Below are positions 15,414 through 21,065 of a stretch of DNA of 21,854 nucleotides, one piece after another. Numbering within the stretch: the first letter of the stretch is position 1; each line of letters begins with the position of its first letter. A model generated the notes under the pieces. The model did not search any database, had not been told where the DNA came from, and saw nothing but the letters and a program-made list of their open reading frames with translations. The position numbers and the translations under genes were made by a program. Source of the stretch: a virus. The stretch covers positions 1-21,854 of the IMG/VR virus record IMGVR_UViG_3300036715_001049; one strand, given 5' to 3'.

Positions 15414-15821
15414 CTCCGCCCCGGCCCGCAACTCTGCGGCGGCTTGGCGAAGTAGGGCAGCGGCTTCAAGAGCCTGTGTTTGAACATTGCGCAAGGCATC
15501 TGCCATTGTCGCGGGCTGCGGCAGATCGACGTGGAAGCCATCATCAAACTGCCGGTCGAGCGGGATCAGGGCGATGTCGGGGCTTTCGGCTGTCGGCGCG
15601 CACGAGGCATCTGCCGACACCTGACATTCGCCAACCGTAAACCAGTAACCGGGCAACGCTTCCTTGAAAGCGGCGATGGCACCTTCTAGCCCATGCGCCG
15701 GGTAGGTTTGCCAATCATGCCGGTGCTGCACATCGGCAAGCCCAGCCTCATCGCAAGCTCCGCCGGGCGAGCAACAAGCGGCAATCGGCCCCATCGCCTC
15801 GCATTTGTCTGCCAGTGTCAT
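15402..15821 (-). CDS. Hypothetical phage protein with Cys-rich N-terminus and helical C-terminus (139 aa)
   Basis: Start chosen at ATG 15821-15819, preceded by CAGGAG and overlapping, as ATGA, the stop at 15818 of the frame seen on 15818-15979; longer in-frame extension to 15983 reads a shadow of the neighbouring gene. The product is 139 residues: an N-terminal part with several Cys ('AACCSPGGACDEAGL'), a middle 'AIAAFKEALPGYWFTVGECQVSADASC' that recalls small phage accessory proteins, and a C-terminal Ala/Leu helix ('ALRNVQTQALEAAALLRQAAAELRAG'). Function unknown. Its 3' end overlaps the + strand inner spanin gene by 12 nt, convergent. Confidence 0.75.
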   Translation of the reverse strand: MTLADKCEAMGPIAACCSPGGACDEAGLADVQHRHDWQTYPAHGLEGAIAAFKEALPGYWFTVGECQVSADASCAPTAESPDIALIPLDRQFDDGFHVDLPQPATMADALRNVQTQALEAAALLRQAAAELRAGAELLR

Positions 15822-15979
15822 ACTTGCTCCTGGGTGATGGTGGCGGGGTCTAGGTTGCGGATAGTGTTCCCACACACACCGCAAGCAAACCGCTCTTGAA
15901 TTGATGAAAGCGGTTGGTTGGTGGCGTATTCTGTCGAGAGAAACGCTTGGGCTTGGTCGAAACACACCTTCGCCCCGCC
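15818..15979 (-). other. Out-of-frame continuation of the preceding gene (53 codons)
   Basis: Read in the -1 frame relative to the gene starting at 16170, this stretch encodes 53 residues including 'DQAQAFLSTEYATNQPLSSI', 'QERFACGVCGNTIRNLDPAT' and 'ITQEQV', then TGA at 15820-15818. The stop overlaps the next ATG (15821-15819) as ATGA, the same coupling used across this genome. The segment contains a C-x2-C pair ('FACGVCGN'). No in-frame ATG is present; a GTG at 15967-15965 with weak GGGCGAAG ahead could start a short independent gene instead. Most likely the C-terminal half of a frameshifted gene. Confidence 0.55.
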
Positions 15980-16170
15980 TCAATCCCGGCCTTCACCCCT
16001 TCGATCCGCGCGCGTTGTTCGGCTGCTTGGCGGTGGCGGGCGAAGGCTTGGGCAACCGCGTCTATATCGAGTTCCCAGTATCCATCGCAAGACATGACAT
16101 TGGCCGCGCTTATAGCTTCCTCCGCCATTTCATAATCCCCCGTCACCAAAAGCGCTGTGTTCTCGGTCAT
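15850..16170 (-). CDS. Hypothetical phage protein, reading frame apparently broken near its middle
   Basis: ATG 16170-16168 with AAGGAG upstream, overlapping the HNH stop as ATGA. The frame is open for 106 codons, but only residues 1-66 ('MTENTALLVTGDYEMAEEAI' to 'VKAGIEAG') look natural; residues 67-106 become basic and Cys/Phe-mixed with 'RRCVSTKPKRFSRQNTPPT'. In the -1 frame from 15979 a more natural protein continues (see the next entry) and ends exactly at the ATGA overlap with the following gene. So the true product is probably about 117 residues, with a frameshift in the G-run at 15976-15973. It could be a mutation, a sequencing error or programmed slippage. No known family; the joined protein ends with a C-x2-C motif. 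Confidence 0.6.
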   Translation of the reverse strand: MTENTALLVTGDYEMAEEAISAANVMSCDGYWELDIDAVAQAFARHRQAAEQRARIEGVKAGIEAGRRCVSTKPKRFSRQNTPPTNRFHQFKSGLLAVCVGTLSAT

Positions 16171-16607
16171 GTCGGCTCCTTGAGTGCTGCGATTGCTGAC
16201 AAGTCGCGCGATGCCTGAATTGCCTTGTCGCGCCAGTAGTGCAACCGAGCGGTTTCGTTTATGTGCAAAGGCTCGTCGCGCTGCACCTTGTCATTGGTAT
16301 TGTTCTGGACCGTTCCGAAATAGAGGTGCGCCGGATTGCAGCAAGCAGGGTTGTCGCAAGTGTGCAGGGCCAGCATCCCGAACGGTTCTTCGCGCTTTGT
16401 TGCGATCAGCGCCAAGCGGCTCGCTGTGACGTTGCAATAGCTGGCAAGCTTGAACCGGCCATAACCATTTTGATTGAGACTAGCTTGCCAGCGCCAACAT
16501 TCATCGGGGCCGCGCATATCCACCTTGGACCAAAAGCGCATGATGCGCAGTTTACCAATTGGCCCTTCAAGATAGGGCAGAATCGACTTAGGGAGCGGGT
16601 CAGCCAT
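16167..16607 (-). CDS. HNH endonuclease, homing type (146 aa)
   Basis: Start at ATG 16607-16605 with AGGAGGTGCAAT directly upstream; the longer in-frame extension crosses the tRNA fragment and attP region and is not credible. The HNH signature is seen as 'CWRWQAS' (C37-W-x-W40) with 'GYGRF' (48-52), then 'LHTCDNPACCNPAHLYFGT' (81-99) and 'NNTND' (102-106), the beta-beta-alpha metal fold with H82, N91 and H94. Such free-standing phage HNH enzymes cut one or both strands of DNA. The position where many relatives have AHR reads ASR, a small departure. First gene of a - strand cluster beyond attP, probably a mobile or moron gene. Confidence 0.88.
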   Translation of the reverse strand: MADPLPKSILPYLEGPIGKLRIMRFWSKVDMRGPDECWRWQASLNQNGYGRFKLASYCNVTASRLALIATKREEPFGMLALHTCDNPACCNPAHLYFGTVQNNTNDKVQRDEPLHINETARLHYWRDKAIQASRDLSAIAALKEPT

Positions 16608-16636
16608 ATTGCACCTCCTGAGTGCGGTTGTGGTTA

Positions 16637-16671
16637 GGGCCGATGTTGAGGTTGCCACCTCGCGTCGGCCC
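16637..16671. repeat. Nested inverted repeat upstream of the HNH gene
   Basis: A 7-bp outer arm GGGCCGA (16637-16643) pairs with TCGGCCC (16665-16671), with an inner 4-bp AGGT/ACCT hairpin (16649-16652/16657-16660) closing TGCC. On the + strand it is followed by GTTTTGTG, so it could end + strand transcripts; on the - strand it lies in the HNH leader, 30 nt before the start codon. Which function, if any, is not clear. Confidence 0.45.
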
Positions 16672-16702
16672 GTTTTGTGTGACCAGGAATGTGCCGCCAG
16701 TG

Positions 16703-16738
16703 TGTCGCACTGTGCCGCTTGTTGCCGCACTGTTCCGC
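16703..16738. repeat. Two near-identical 16-bp repeats beside attP
   Basis: TGTCGCACTGTGCCGC (16703-16718) and TGCCGCACTGTTCCGC (16723-16738) differ at two positions and are spaced 20 bp apart; a third partial copy TGTGCCGCC lies at about 16690-16698. The regular spacing, two helical turns, suggests protein-binding sites, for example integrase arm or excisionase sites, or operators for the HNH promoter. Confidence 0.5.
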
Positions 16739-16778
16739 CAAGGCGTTGACGGATACCGGGCTTCAACCTAACGAAAGC

Positions 16779-16874
16779 GGCAGAAGTCCTAGTGTGCGCC
16801 CGTAGCTCAGCCGGATAGAGCACCAGATTCCTAATCTCGTGTTCAAGGTAGCACAAACTGGCAGAAGTCCTAGT
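16779..16874. other. attP: Presumed phage attachment site attP, bracketed by 15-bp direct repeats
   Basis: The exact repeat GGCAGAAGTCCTAGT occurs at 16779-16793 and again at 16860-16874, 81 bp apart. Between them lies a 42-nt identity to the 5' half of a tRNA-Arg. The right copy ends on the integrase stop codon, so the integrase gene abuts the site, the normal order for tyrosine-integrase phages. The repeats may be integrase arm-type sites; the core is probably the anticodon stem-loop of the tRNA fragment. No attB can be seen in this window, so the exact core is unproven. Confidence 0.65.
16796..16837 (+). other. tRNA-Arg(CCU) 5' fragment, not a complete tRNA
   Basis: The stretch reads as tRNA 5' arm GCGCCCG, then D-arm GCTC/GAGC (16805-16808 and 16817-16821 region), then anticodon arm CCAGA with loop TTCCTAA and anticodon CCT at 16830-16832. 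The 3' strand of the stem keeps only TCT (16835-16837) before diverging. There is no variable loop, T-arm or acceptor 3' strand, so it cannot fold into a tRNA. It is the part shared with the host gene at the attachment site. Confidence 0.75.
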
Positions 16875-17884
16875 CATTTCTCGCCTGTTCCGGTGGATTG
16901 TGACTCGGAATGTGACCAAACCATTTCGGATATGCGGTCAAAGGCTGTTTTGTGCTGCGCCGGTTCAATGTGGGCATAGCGCATGGTCACCGAGATATTC
17001 GAGTGGCCAAGCGCTTCGCAAATGTCAGCCAGATCGGCACCGCTCATGCGCGCCCAGCTTGCAAAGGTATGGCGCAAATCATGGAACCGGAAGTTCTCAA
17101 GACCGGCGCGCTTAACCGCGTTCTGCCAGCGTCTGCGGAAGTTGGTAGTGTCGAACACCTTGCCGCGCCGGTCGGTGACTGTAGCAAGCGCCGCGCGGGC
17201 TTCCGAAGTCAGCCGGACGCTGTGCATGTGATCGCCTTTGACCGCGACCGTAATGCGCGAGCTGGATAGATCCACTTCGCGCCAATCAAGGTAGAGCAGG
17301 TTTGCTTTGCGCAGTCCGGTCGCCACGGCCATCTTGACCAGCTTTTGCAATTCTGGATCGCAGACCGAAAGCAGAAATGCGTATTCATCGCGGCTCAGGA
17401 AGCGGATGCGGTTAGGCGGCTCTGGCAGCTTGATCCGCGACCATGCCAAGGCAGGTATTTGCTGTCCGTGCATTTGATTGGCATGATTGAGCGCCGCTAG
17501 CAGGCAGGCATAATCCCGATTGACCCCGTGCGCCTGCAAGCCCTCGCCGCGCCGGGTCGCGCGGTAGTCGAGCAACATGGCGTTGGTTAGGTGCATGATC
17601 GGCAACTCAGGGCCAAGGATGCGGGATAGCGCGTCGAGCTTGGCGAATATGCTAGGGGCCGACTTGCGCTCCTTGCCCCGCTCGTTCCAATAGCTGCCAA
17701 GGCAATCCCGCAGCCGCCAAGCATCCTTATCTGTTTTGCGATTCTTGGCATCATGGCGCTTGTTTGCCTCGACTATCGCGGCTTCGCGCTTCCCCGTGCA
17801 GCCCGTGCTTCCTCGAAGTCGAATACCGTTGACGGCAAACGAGTATTGCCAGAACGGGGAGCCTTCGCGCTTATAGAGAGGCAT
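16874..17884 (-). CDS. int: Tyrosine integrase
   Basis: 336 residues, start ATG 17884-17882. N-terminal part (1-50) is a SAM-like arm-binding region ('GSPFWQYSFAVNGIRLRGSTG'), then a core-binding region (55-145), then the catalytic domain with R192 ('ATGLRKANLLYL'), K216 ('AVKGD'), H268-x2-R271 ('FHDLRHTFASW'), H294 ('GHSNIS') and the nucleophile Y303 ('MRYAH'). All catalytic residues are present. It recombines attP with the host tRNA-Arg attB. Its stop touches the right direct repeat. It is the last gene of the early - strand operon and its first 112 nt overlap the excisionase-like gene, so expression is tied to that operon unless an internal promoter exists. Confidence 0.95.
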   Translation of the reverse strand: MPLYKREGSPFWQYSFAVNGIRLRGSTGCTGKREAAIVEANKRHDAKNRKTDKDAWRLRDCLGSYWNERGKERKSAPSIFAKLDALSRILGPELPIMHLTNAMLLDYRATRRGEGLQAHGVNRDYACLLAALNHANQMHGQQIPALAWSRIKLPEPPNRIRFLSRDEYAFLLSVCDPELQKLVKMAVATGLRKANLLYLDWREVDLSSSRITVAVKGDHMHSVRLTSEARAALATVTDRRGKVFDTTNFRRRWQNAVKRAGLENFRFHDLRHTFASWARMSGADLADICEALGHSNISVTMRYAHIEPAQHKTAFDRISEMVWSHSESQSTGTGEK

Positions 17885-18045
17885 TCTCGCGCCCTTTCGA
17901 CAAATTGGCTTAGATCGTCTTGTGAATAACGAATGGTGCGCCCGAAGCGAATGAAAGGCAACGCGCCGTCCTGGCGGGCCTTGCGCAGGGTCCGCACGCA
18001 GACCTTGAGCGTGTCAGCCGCTTCGGCCTCGGTGAGCAGCGCCAT
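17773..18045 (-). CDS. Excisionase-like small DNA-binding protein (HTH, MerR/Xis type)
   Basis: Start at ATG 18045-18043 (or the GTG just before it at 18048), overlapping the DUF1367 stop. The 90-residue product has a winged helix-turn-helix of the excisionase type at residues 4-53: 'LLTEAEAADTLKVCVRTLRK', then 'ARQDGALPFIRFGRTIRYSQ' and 'DDLSQFVER'. Such proteins bend attachment DNA and turn integrase towards excision. Its last 112 nt overlap the integrase start, and the C-terminal tail (55-90) is low-complexity Arg/Ala/Ser, which suggests that the overlap is tolerated there. An alternative is a small regulator of the operon. Confidence 0.78.
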   Translation of the reverse strand: MALLTEAEAADTLKVCVRTLRKARQDGALPFIRFGRTIRYSQDDLSQFVERARECLSISAKAPRSGNTRLPSTVFDFEEARAARGSAKPR

Positions 18046-18476
18046 CACGCCGCAAACCCCTCAACCGCTTCCCTGATCGCCTCATTATCGGCGGGAAGCC
18101 ACCAGCGTTGCACCGCCTTTACGGCAGCATCATAAAACGGCTCAAATTCCTGCTGGTTCATGCTGGCGAAATTGATGCTATCGGGCGCGAATATCTCCCG
18201 CGATGCCCCTTCCAGCTTGATCCAGCGGCCATGTCCGAGCGTGGCTTTGACAGCGAGCAGCACGTCATCCGGCCCGCTGAATTGCTCGCAGTTGTCGGCA
18301 ACGATGCCCAGGAGCGCGAACATCTTGCGGTGATGCTGCGGATTGCGTGGGCGCGAGGCTTGCATGGCGACGGTCTGGCCAAGTTTGGTCCCGGCGTGAA
18401 ATTCGCGGGCCGCTGCGCTGACGGGTTGCCAGCCCTGCAATGTCTTTCGGACATGTTGGGGCGCTGTTTTAGCCAC
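18045..18476 (-). CDS. DUF1367 family protein (143 aa)
   Basis: Start chosen at GTG 18476-18474, just inside the end of the previous gene (stop 18471-18469), giving 'MAKTAPQHVRKTLQGWQPVS'; an upstream in-frame start (18611) would overlap by 140 nt. The features known from DUF1367 are visible: the N-terminal 'VRKTLQGWQPV', 'RPRNPQHHRKMFALLGIVADNCEQF' at about 45-70, and the C-terminal 'EFEPFYDAAVKAVQRWW'. DUF1367 proteins are phage proteins of unknown function found near recombination and replication genes. Here the order HNH, DUF1367, excisionase, integrase is preserved with overlaps. Role unknown. Confidence 0.82.
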   Translation of the reverse strand: MAKTAPQHVRKTLQGWQPVSAAAREFHAGTKLGQTVAMQASRPRNPQHHRKMFALLGIVADNCEQFSGPDDVLLAVKATLGHGRWIKLEGASREIFAPDSINFASMNQQEFEPFYDAAVKAVQRWWLPADNEAIREAVEGFAA

Positions 18477-18822
18477 GTTCGCGCTCCATCCTGATAGCCC
18501 TGATCTCGGCGGCTTTGGGGCTGGCTTTGGCAAATTCCTCGGCCAGCGTGTGAAGGTCGATGCCGTGCCTGCGTTCGAACGGGCCTTCGCCAATCCGGTG
18601 TTGCTCGGCATGGTGGTCGCGGCAACCGCTCACGGTGAACCAGTCGGACGGCTTGCGGCCTGTCCCGGCATCGCTTCCGGCGCGAATGTGCATCACCTCG
18701 ATAGGTCGCCCGCCGCATCCCGGCACAATGCACTCGTGATTGCGAACGAATGTGCAATGTGCCTGCGAGCGCCACCTTTCACTGCGCTGCTTTGGCTTTG
18801 GGATACGGCGGGGAAGGGTCAT
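18469..18822 (-). CDS. Putative HNH-type nuclease, DUF968-like (117 aa)
   Basis: 117 residues, start ATG 18822, 11 nt after the SSB stop. The zinc/HNH-like arrangement is visible: 'CIVPGCGG' (C31, C36), 'VMHIR' (H45), then 'GCRDHHAEQH' (C67, H70, H71, H75), a pattern seen in DUF968/NinG-type phage proteins and in the Ref-like nucleases. These act on DNA in recombination or packaging contexts. Its C-terminal end is highly charged ('AEIRAIRMERERG'). Nuclease activity is inferred from the metal-ligand pattern only. Confidence 0.75.
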   Translation of the reverse strand: MTLPRRIPKPKQRSERWRSQAHCTFVRNHECIVPGCGGRPIEVMHIRAGSDAGTGRKPSDWFTVSGCRDHHAEQHRIGEGPFERRHGIDLHTLAEEFAKASPKAAEIRAIRMERERG

Positions 18823-18833
18823 AACCGATTGTC

Positions 18834-19217
18834 CTAAAAAGGAATTGAGTCGTCCAGGTCGTCAATGGGCTTATTACCGCCGCCGCCTGTATCCCCCTGC
18901 GAACCACCGGCCTGCCCGCCATCACCGCGCCCACCCTGCAAGGCGATCTCATTGGCGCGAATGTTAAGCTGCGGCTTGCCTTCATAATCGCCCAGCGCAA
19001 ATTCGCCTGAGACGGTCACTGACGCGCCTTTTAGCAAATAGGGGGCCAATGCCTCGCCACGCTTGCCCCACAGGCTGACGCGCCACCAGTTCGTTGACTT
19101 GTCGCGCCCGTCGCGCTGATCGACTGCCACGGAAAAGCTGCACACAGCATCCCCGCCTTGGGTCCGGCGCAGTTCGGCATCCTTGCCAAGTTTGCCCGCG
19201 ATAATGATTGTCTGCAT
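18834..19217 (-). CDS. ssb: Single-stranded DNA-binding protein
   Basis: 127 residues. The N-terminal OB fold is clear: 'IIIAGKLGKDAELRRTQGGD', 'AVCSFSVAVDQ', 'NWWRVSLWGKRGEALAPYLL', 'KGASVTVSGEFALGDYEGKP' and 'QLNIRANEIAL'. Then a Gly-rich linker (95-115) and the acidic tip 'DDLDDSIPF', which is the partner-recruiting end of bacterial SSBs. It protects single strands during recombination and replication. It follows the YqaJ exonuclease gene after 2 nt, so it probably acts with the annealing protein and exonuclease. Confidence 0.93.
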   Translation of the reverse strand: MQTIIIAGKLGKDAELRRTQGGDAVCSFSVAVDQRDGRDKSTNWWRVSLWGKRGEALAPYLLKGASVTVSGEFALGDYEGKPQLNIRANEIALQGGRGDGGQAGGSQGDTGGGGNKPIDDLDDSIPF

Positions 19218-19219
19218 GG

Positions 19220-19846
19220 TTATGCTGCCTTCCGATATTCGATGGTGAGGTGTTCAACCGTCGCGGCGACTTCCGCGAGGAACGGGATAAGTTCGGCCTC
19301 GATCTCGGCCAGCAAGGCATCGTCGCGGTCAACGCGGCGAACGTGCAGTTGCATTTCAGGCGGCATACGCGGGTCGAAGCTGGCGAAGTCGCACCATTGC
19401 CGTTCGGTGCAGGCCATCTGCCATTGCATTTGCAGCATGTATTTCTTGTCGATCCCCGCTCCGGTCAAAGCGGCAAGATGAGTTGAGGTGTTCGGGCATT
19501 TGATCTCGACCAGCCCATCGAAGCCAACCAGGCCATCGGGTGACGCGCCGGTCAGTTCAACTGCGGGGTGATCGACAAAGCCAATCTCGGCCACGGCATC
19601 CCCGATAAGGGCGCTGTAGGCATCCCGTGCCGCCGCCTCGGTGTCGATGCCCCATTGCATCGCCGCGTTGCTGTAGCTGTCTGCTGGACGACCTGTGAGG
19701 CGTTCCGCGACAAGCTGGGCGTGATAGTTAGCCCGGTCTGCGCCGAAGCCCGTTTTCGTGCGAGCCATGACCTTGTGCAGCGCGCTTGCCGTAACCTTGC
19801 CAGCGCGGGCCGCGAACCAATCGTCGGAGCGTTGTTCTTCAAGCAT
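19220..19846 (-). CDS. YqaJ-type recombination exonuclease
   Basis: Start at ATG 19846-19844, overlapping the ERF stop by 8 nt; an upstream in-frame start (19897) reads inside the ERF gene. The 208-residue product shows the PD-(D/E)xK core of the lambda exonuclease/YqaJ family: 'QRSDDWFAARAGKVTASALHKVM' at 5-27, E70 ('GIDTE'), 'GASPDGLVG' (D104), 'LVEIKCPNT' (E114, K116), and 'YMLQMQWQMACT' (136-147). It digests one strand of double-stranded DNA from ends, giving a 3' overhang for the annealing protein encoded just upstream. Length is close to that of lambda Exo (226). Strong call. Confidence 0.9.
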   Translation of the reverse strand: MLEEQRSDDWFAARAGKVTASALHKVMARTKTGFGADRANYHAQLVAERLTGRPADSYSNAAMQWGIDTEAAARDAYSALIGDAVAEIGFVDHPAVELTGASPDGLVGFDGLVEIKCPNTSTHLAALTGAGIDKKYMLQMQWQMACTERQWCDFASFDPRMPPEMQLHVRRVDRDDALLAEIEAELIPFLAEVAATVEHLTIEYRKAA

Positions 19847-20543
19847 TGGCTGCCTCCTTGTTCGTTTCTGCCGCCACCAGCTTTGCCAGCTTGTCATTCA
19901 GCATCCGCTCGGCTTCAGCGAAGCGGTCGGTGGGGAGGCTGGGCAGATCGCTAATCTTGAAATACTGGTTGAACGTCAGCGCGTTTGTCGCGGTCGCCTT
20001 CTGAAGCGATTGCAACTTGACGACCTGTTCATCGGTGATTGGGGGTGCGGGGCTAACTGCGCTGCTGCTTTGTCCCCGCGCTGCGACTTCGGGCGTATGC
20101 GCGTCTGCGTCATTGTCGCCCTCGATCGGAATTGCAAACGTCATAAAGGCCGCGTATTTGTAAGCCGCGCTCATGGCCTTGTTGGTAGCCTTGTCGCCGC
20201 TATCCATCGCCTCGCCAAAGGTCGCTGCGGTGTGAATGCTGCCATCGTCTGCCGAGACAAAATCAAACTCTGCATGGACGGTGACGTAGAACAGCGCGCC
20301 GCCGTTCTTACTGGAACGCTCAACACATTCCCGGCTGATAACGCGGGGAACGATAACCAGGCCATGCGAGGCGAGCAGCGGAGACAGTGCAGCGTAAACG
20401 TCATCAATGCCCCGAAAATTGTAACCGCTGCCTTGCTGGTTGCGGCGGTTCTTTGCGATACCGACTTTCGCCAGTTCACCCTGCACTGCCGCGATCTTGG
20501 AATAGACCGATGAACCGGCCTGAATCTTTGACTGTGCGTTCAT
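19839..20543 (-). CDS. ERF family single-strand annealing protein
   Basis: 234 residues, start ATG 20543-20541 with AGGAG upstream. The ERF domain is seen at residues 12-140: 'VYSKIAAVQGELAKVGIAKN', 'YNFRGIDDVYAALSPLLASH', 'GLVIVPRV', and 'GEAMDSGDKATNKAMSAAYKY', which are the best-known ERF signatures. A Ser/Pro/Ala linker (155-170) leads to a charged helical end. ERF proteins (P22 Erf) anneal complementary strands and promote circularisation of the phage genome. Coupled to the exonuclease gene by an 8-nt overlap (ATGCTTGA), an SSAP-exonuclease pair as in lambda Red and P22. Confidence 0.92.
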   Translation of the reverse strand: MNAQSKIQAGSSVYSKIAAVQGELAKVGIAKNRRNQQGSGYNFRGIDDVYAALSPLLASHGLVIVPRVISRECVERSSKNGGALFYVTVHAEFDFVSADDGSIHTAATFGEAMDSGDKATNKAMSAAYKYAAFMTFAIPIEGDNDADAHTPEVAARGQSSSAVSPAPPITDEQVVKLQSLQKATATNALTFNQYFKISDLPSLPTDRFAEAERMLNDKLAKLVAAETNKEAANA

Positions 20544-20637
20544 TGCACTACTCCTGCGTTAAGGATGGAAGCCCGAAAGGGCGAGAACGAAGGGCTCGAC
20601 GCGAAGCGCGACAGCCTGTGCCGAAGGCAACGCCCGT
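20544..20637 (-). other. Intercistronic gap with three small hairpins before the ERF gene
   Basis: A 94-nt gap, the only sizeable one in the - strand early operon. It contains GCCCgaaaGGGC (20571-20582), CGCgaaGCG (20600-20608) and TGCCgaaGGCA (20619-20629), three short stems each closing a GAA-type loop. No T-run follows, so classical termination is unlikely. The ERF ribosome site (AGGAG) lies downstream. Possible RNA processing or attenuation element; a chance occurrence in GC-rich DNA is not excluded. Confidence 0.4.
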
Positions 20638-20868
20638 TCACCGGCACTCCCCACAAATCACCCTCTCAGGCGTAAGCACTGAAATGGTGCCAACGATCAG
20701 GGCGAGGCAGGCGAACACGAGGAACCCGCCCCCGATCAGCCGCACGACCACGTTTGCGGTGCTGGGCAGATCATCGCTTACAATGGGGCCGGGAACGCGC
20801 TGGCGGTCTTGGACGCGGATGGGTCGCCATGACTGCGCGTTGCCGTGGGTGCGGATGGGCGGGGTCAT
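20638..20868 (-). CDS. Small membrane-anchored hypothetical protein (76 aa)
   Basis: Start chosen at ATG 20868-20866, which overlaps the previous stop as ATGA; an ATG four codons upstream (20880) lies inside the preceding gene. The product is 76 residues with a basic, soluble N-terminal part, a hydrophobic helix ('VVVRLIGGGFLVFACLALIVGTISVL') at about 41-66, and a short C-terminal tail with two Cys ('RVICGECR'). Topology suggests a membrane anchor with the tail outside or inside. No family recognised. Confidence 0.72.
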   Translation of the reverse strand: MTPPIRTHGNAQSWRPIRVQDRQRVPGPIVSDDLPSTANVVVRLIGGGFLVFACLALIVGTISVLTPERVICGECR

Positions 20869-21065
20869 TTCGCGTTCCATTCATCCTGAAGCTGCTGCCA
20901 TCTCGCGGCACCCATATCTCGCCGCGCCCGTGCAATTTCGGCATCGAGCGTGAACGAGCCGGCCATAGTCCCGGCGGTGGGATCATCGCGCCAAACGTGG
21001 CGAGCCTCTGCCATTGCGGATTGTTCGCAGGCTGTGCGGGTGCGGGTGCGGGTGCGGGCGCTCAT
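20865..21065 (-). CDS. Hypothetical small protein with RT repeat at the N-terminus (66 aa)
   Basis: Start ATG 21065-21063 overlaps the previous stop as ATGA. The N-terminus is 'MSARTRTRTRTACEQ', written by a TGCGGG tandem repeat in the DNA; an alternative start at M18 ('MAEARHVW') would remove it. The remaining 48 residues are soluble and charged, with 'SFTLDAEIARARRDMGAARW' and 'QQLQDEWNAK' at the end, a helix that could bind partners. Function unknown. Confidence 0.68.
   Translation of the reverse strand: MSARTRTRTRTACEQSAMAEARHVWRDDPTAGTMAGSFTLDAEIARARRDMGAARWQQLQDEWNAK
21035..21058. repeat. (TGCGGG)4 hexanucleotide tandem repeat
   Basis: Four perfect copies of TGCGGG on the + strand (CCCGCA on the coding strand), inside codons 4-11 of the 66-residue gene. 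Because the unit is 6 bp, copy changes keep frame and only add or remove Arg-Thr pairs, so this may be a slippage-tolerant, length-variable tract. Confidence 0.85.

Noticed and set aside
16796-16872. A complete tRNA-Arg gene
   Set aside because: Only the 5' acceptor strand, D-arm and anticodon loop are present; after 16837 the sequence does not complete the anticodon stem, T-arm or acceptor stem.
16608-16919. N-terminal extension of the HNH endonuclease to 250 codons
   Set aside because: It would read through attP, the tRNA fragment and the direct repeats; a strong AGGAGG ribosome site precedes the ATG at 16607.
18477-18775. Two alternative - strand frames (start 18611 and 18775) over the DUF968-like gene
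   Set aside because: They overlap deeply with the frame that has the Cys/His pattern; the DUF1367 frame is better started at GTG 18476, and the frame from 18775 is an Arg-rich shadow.
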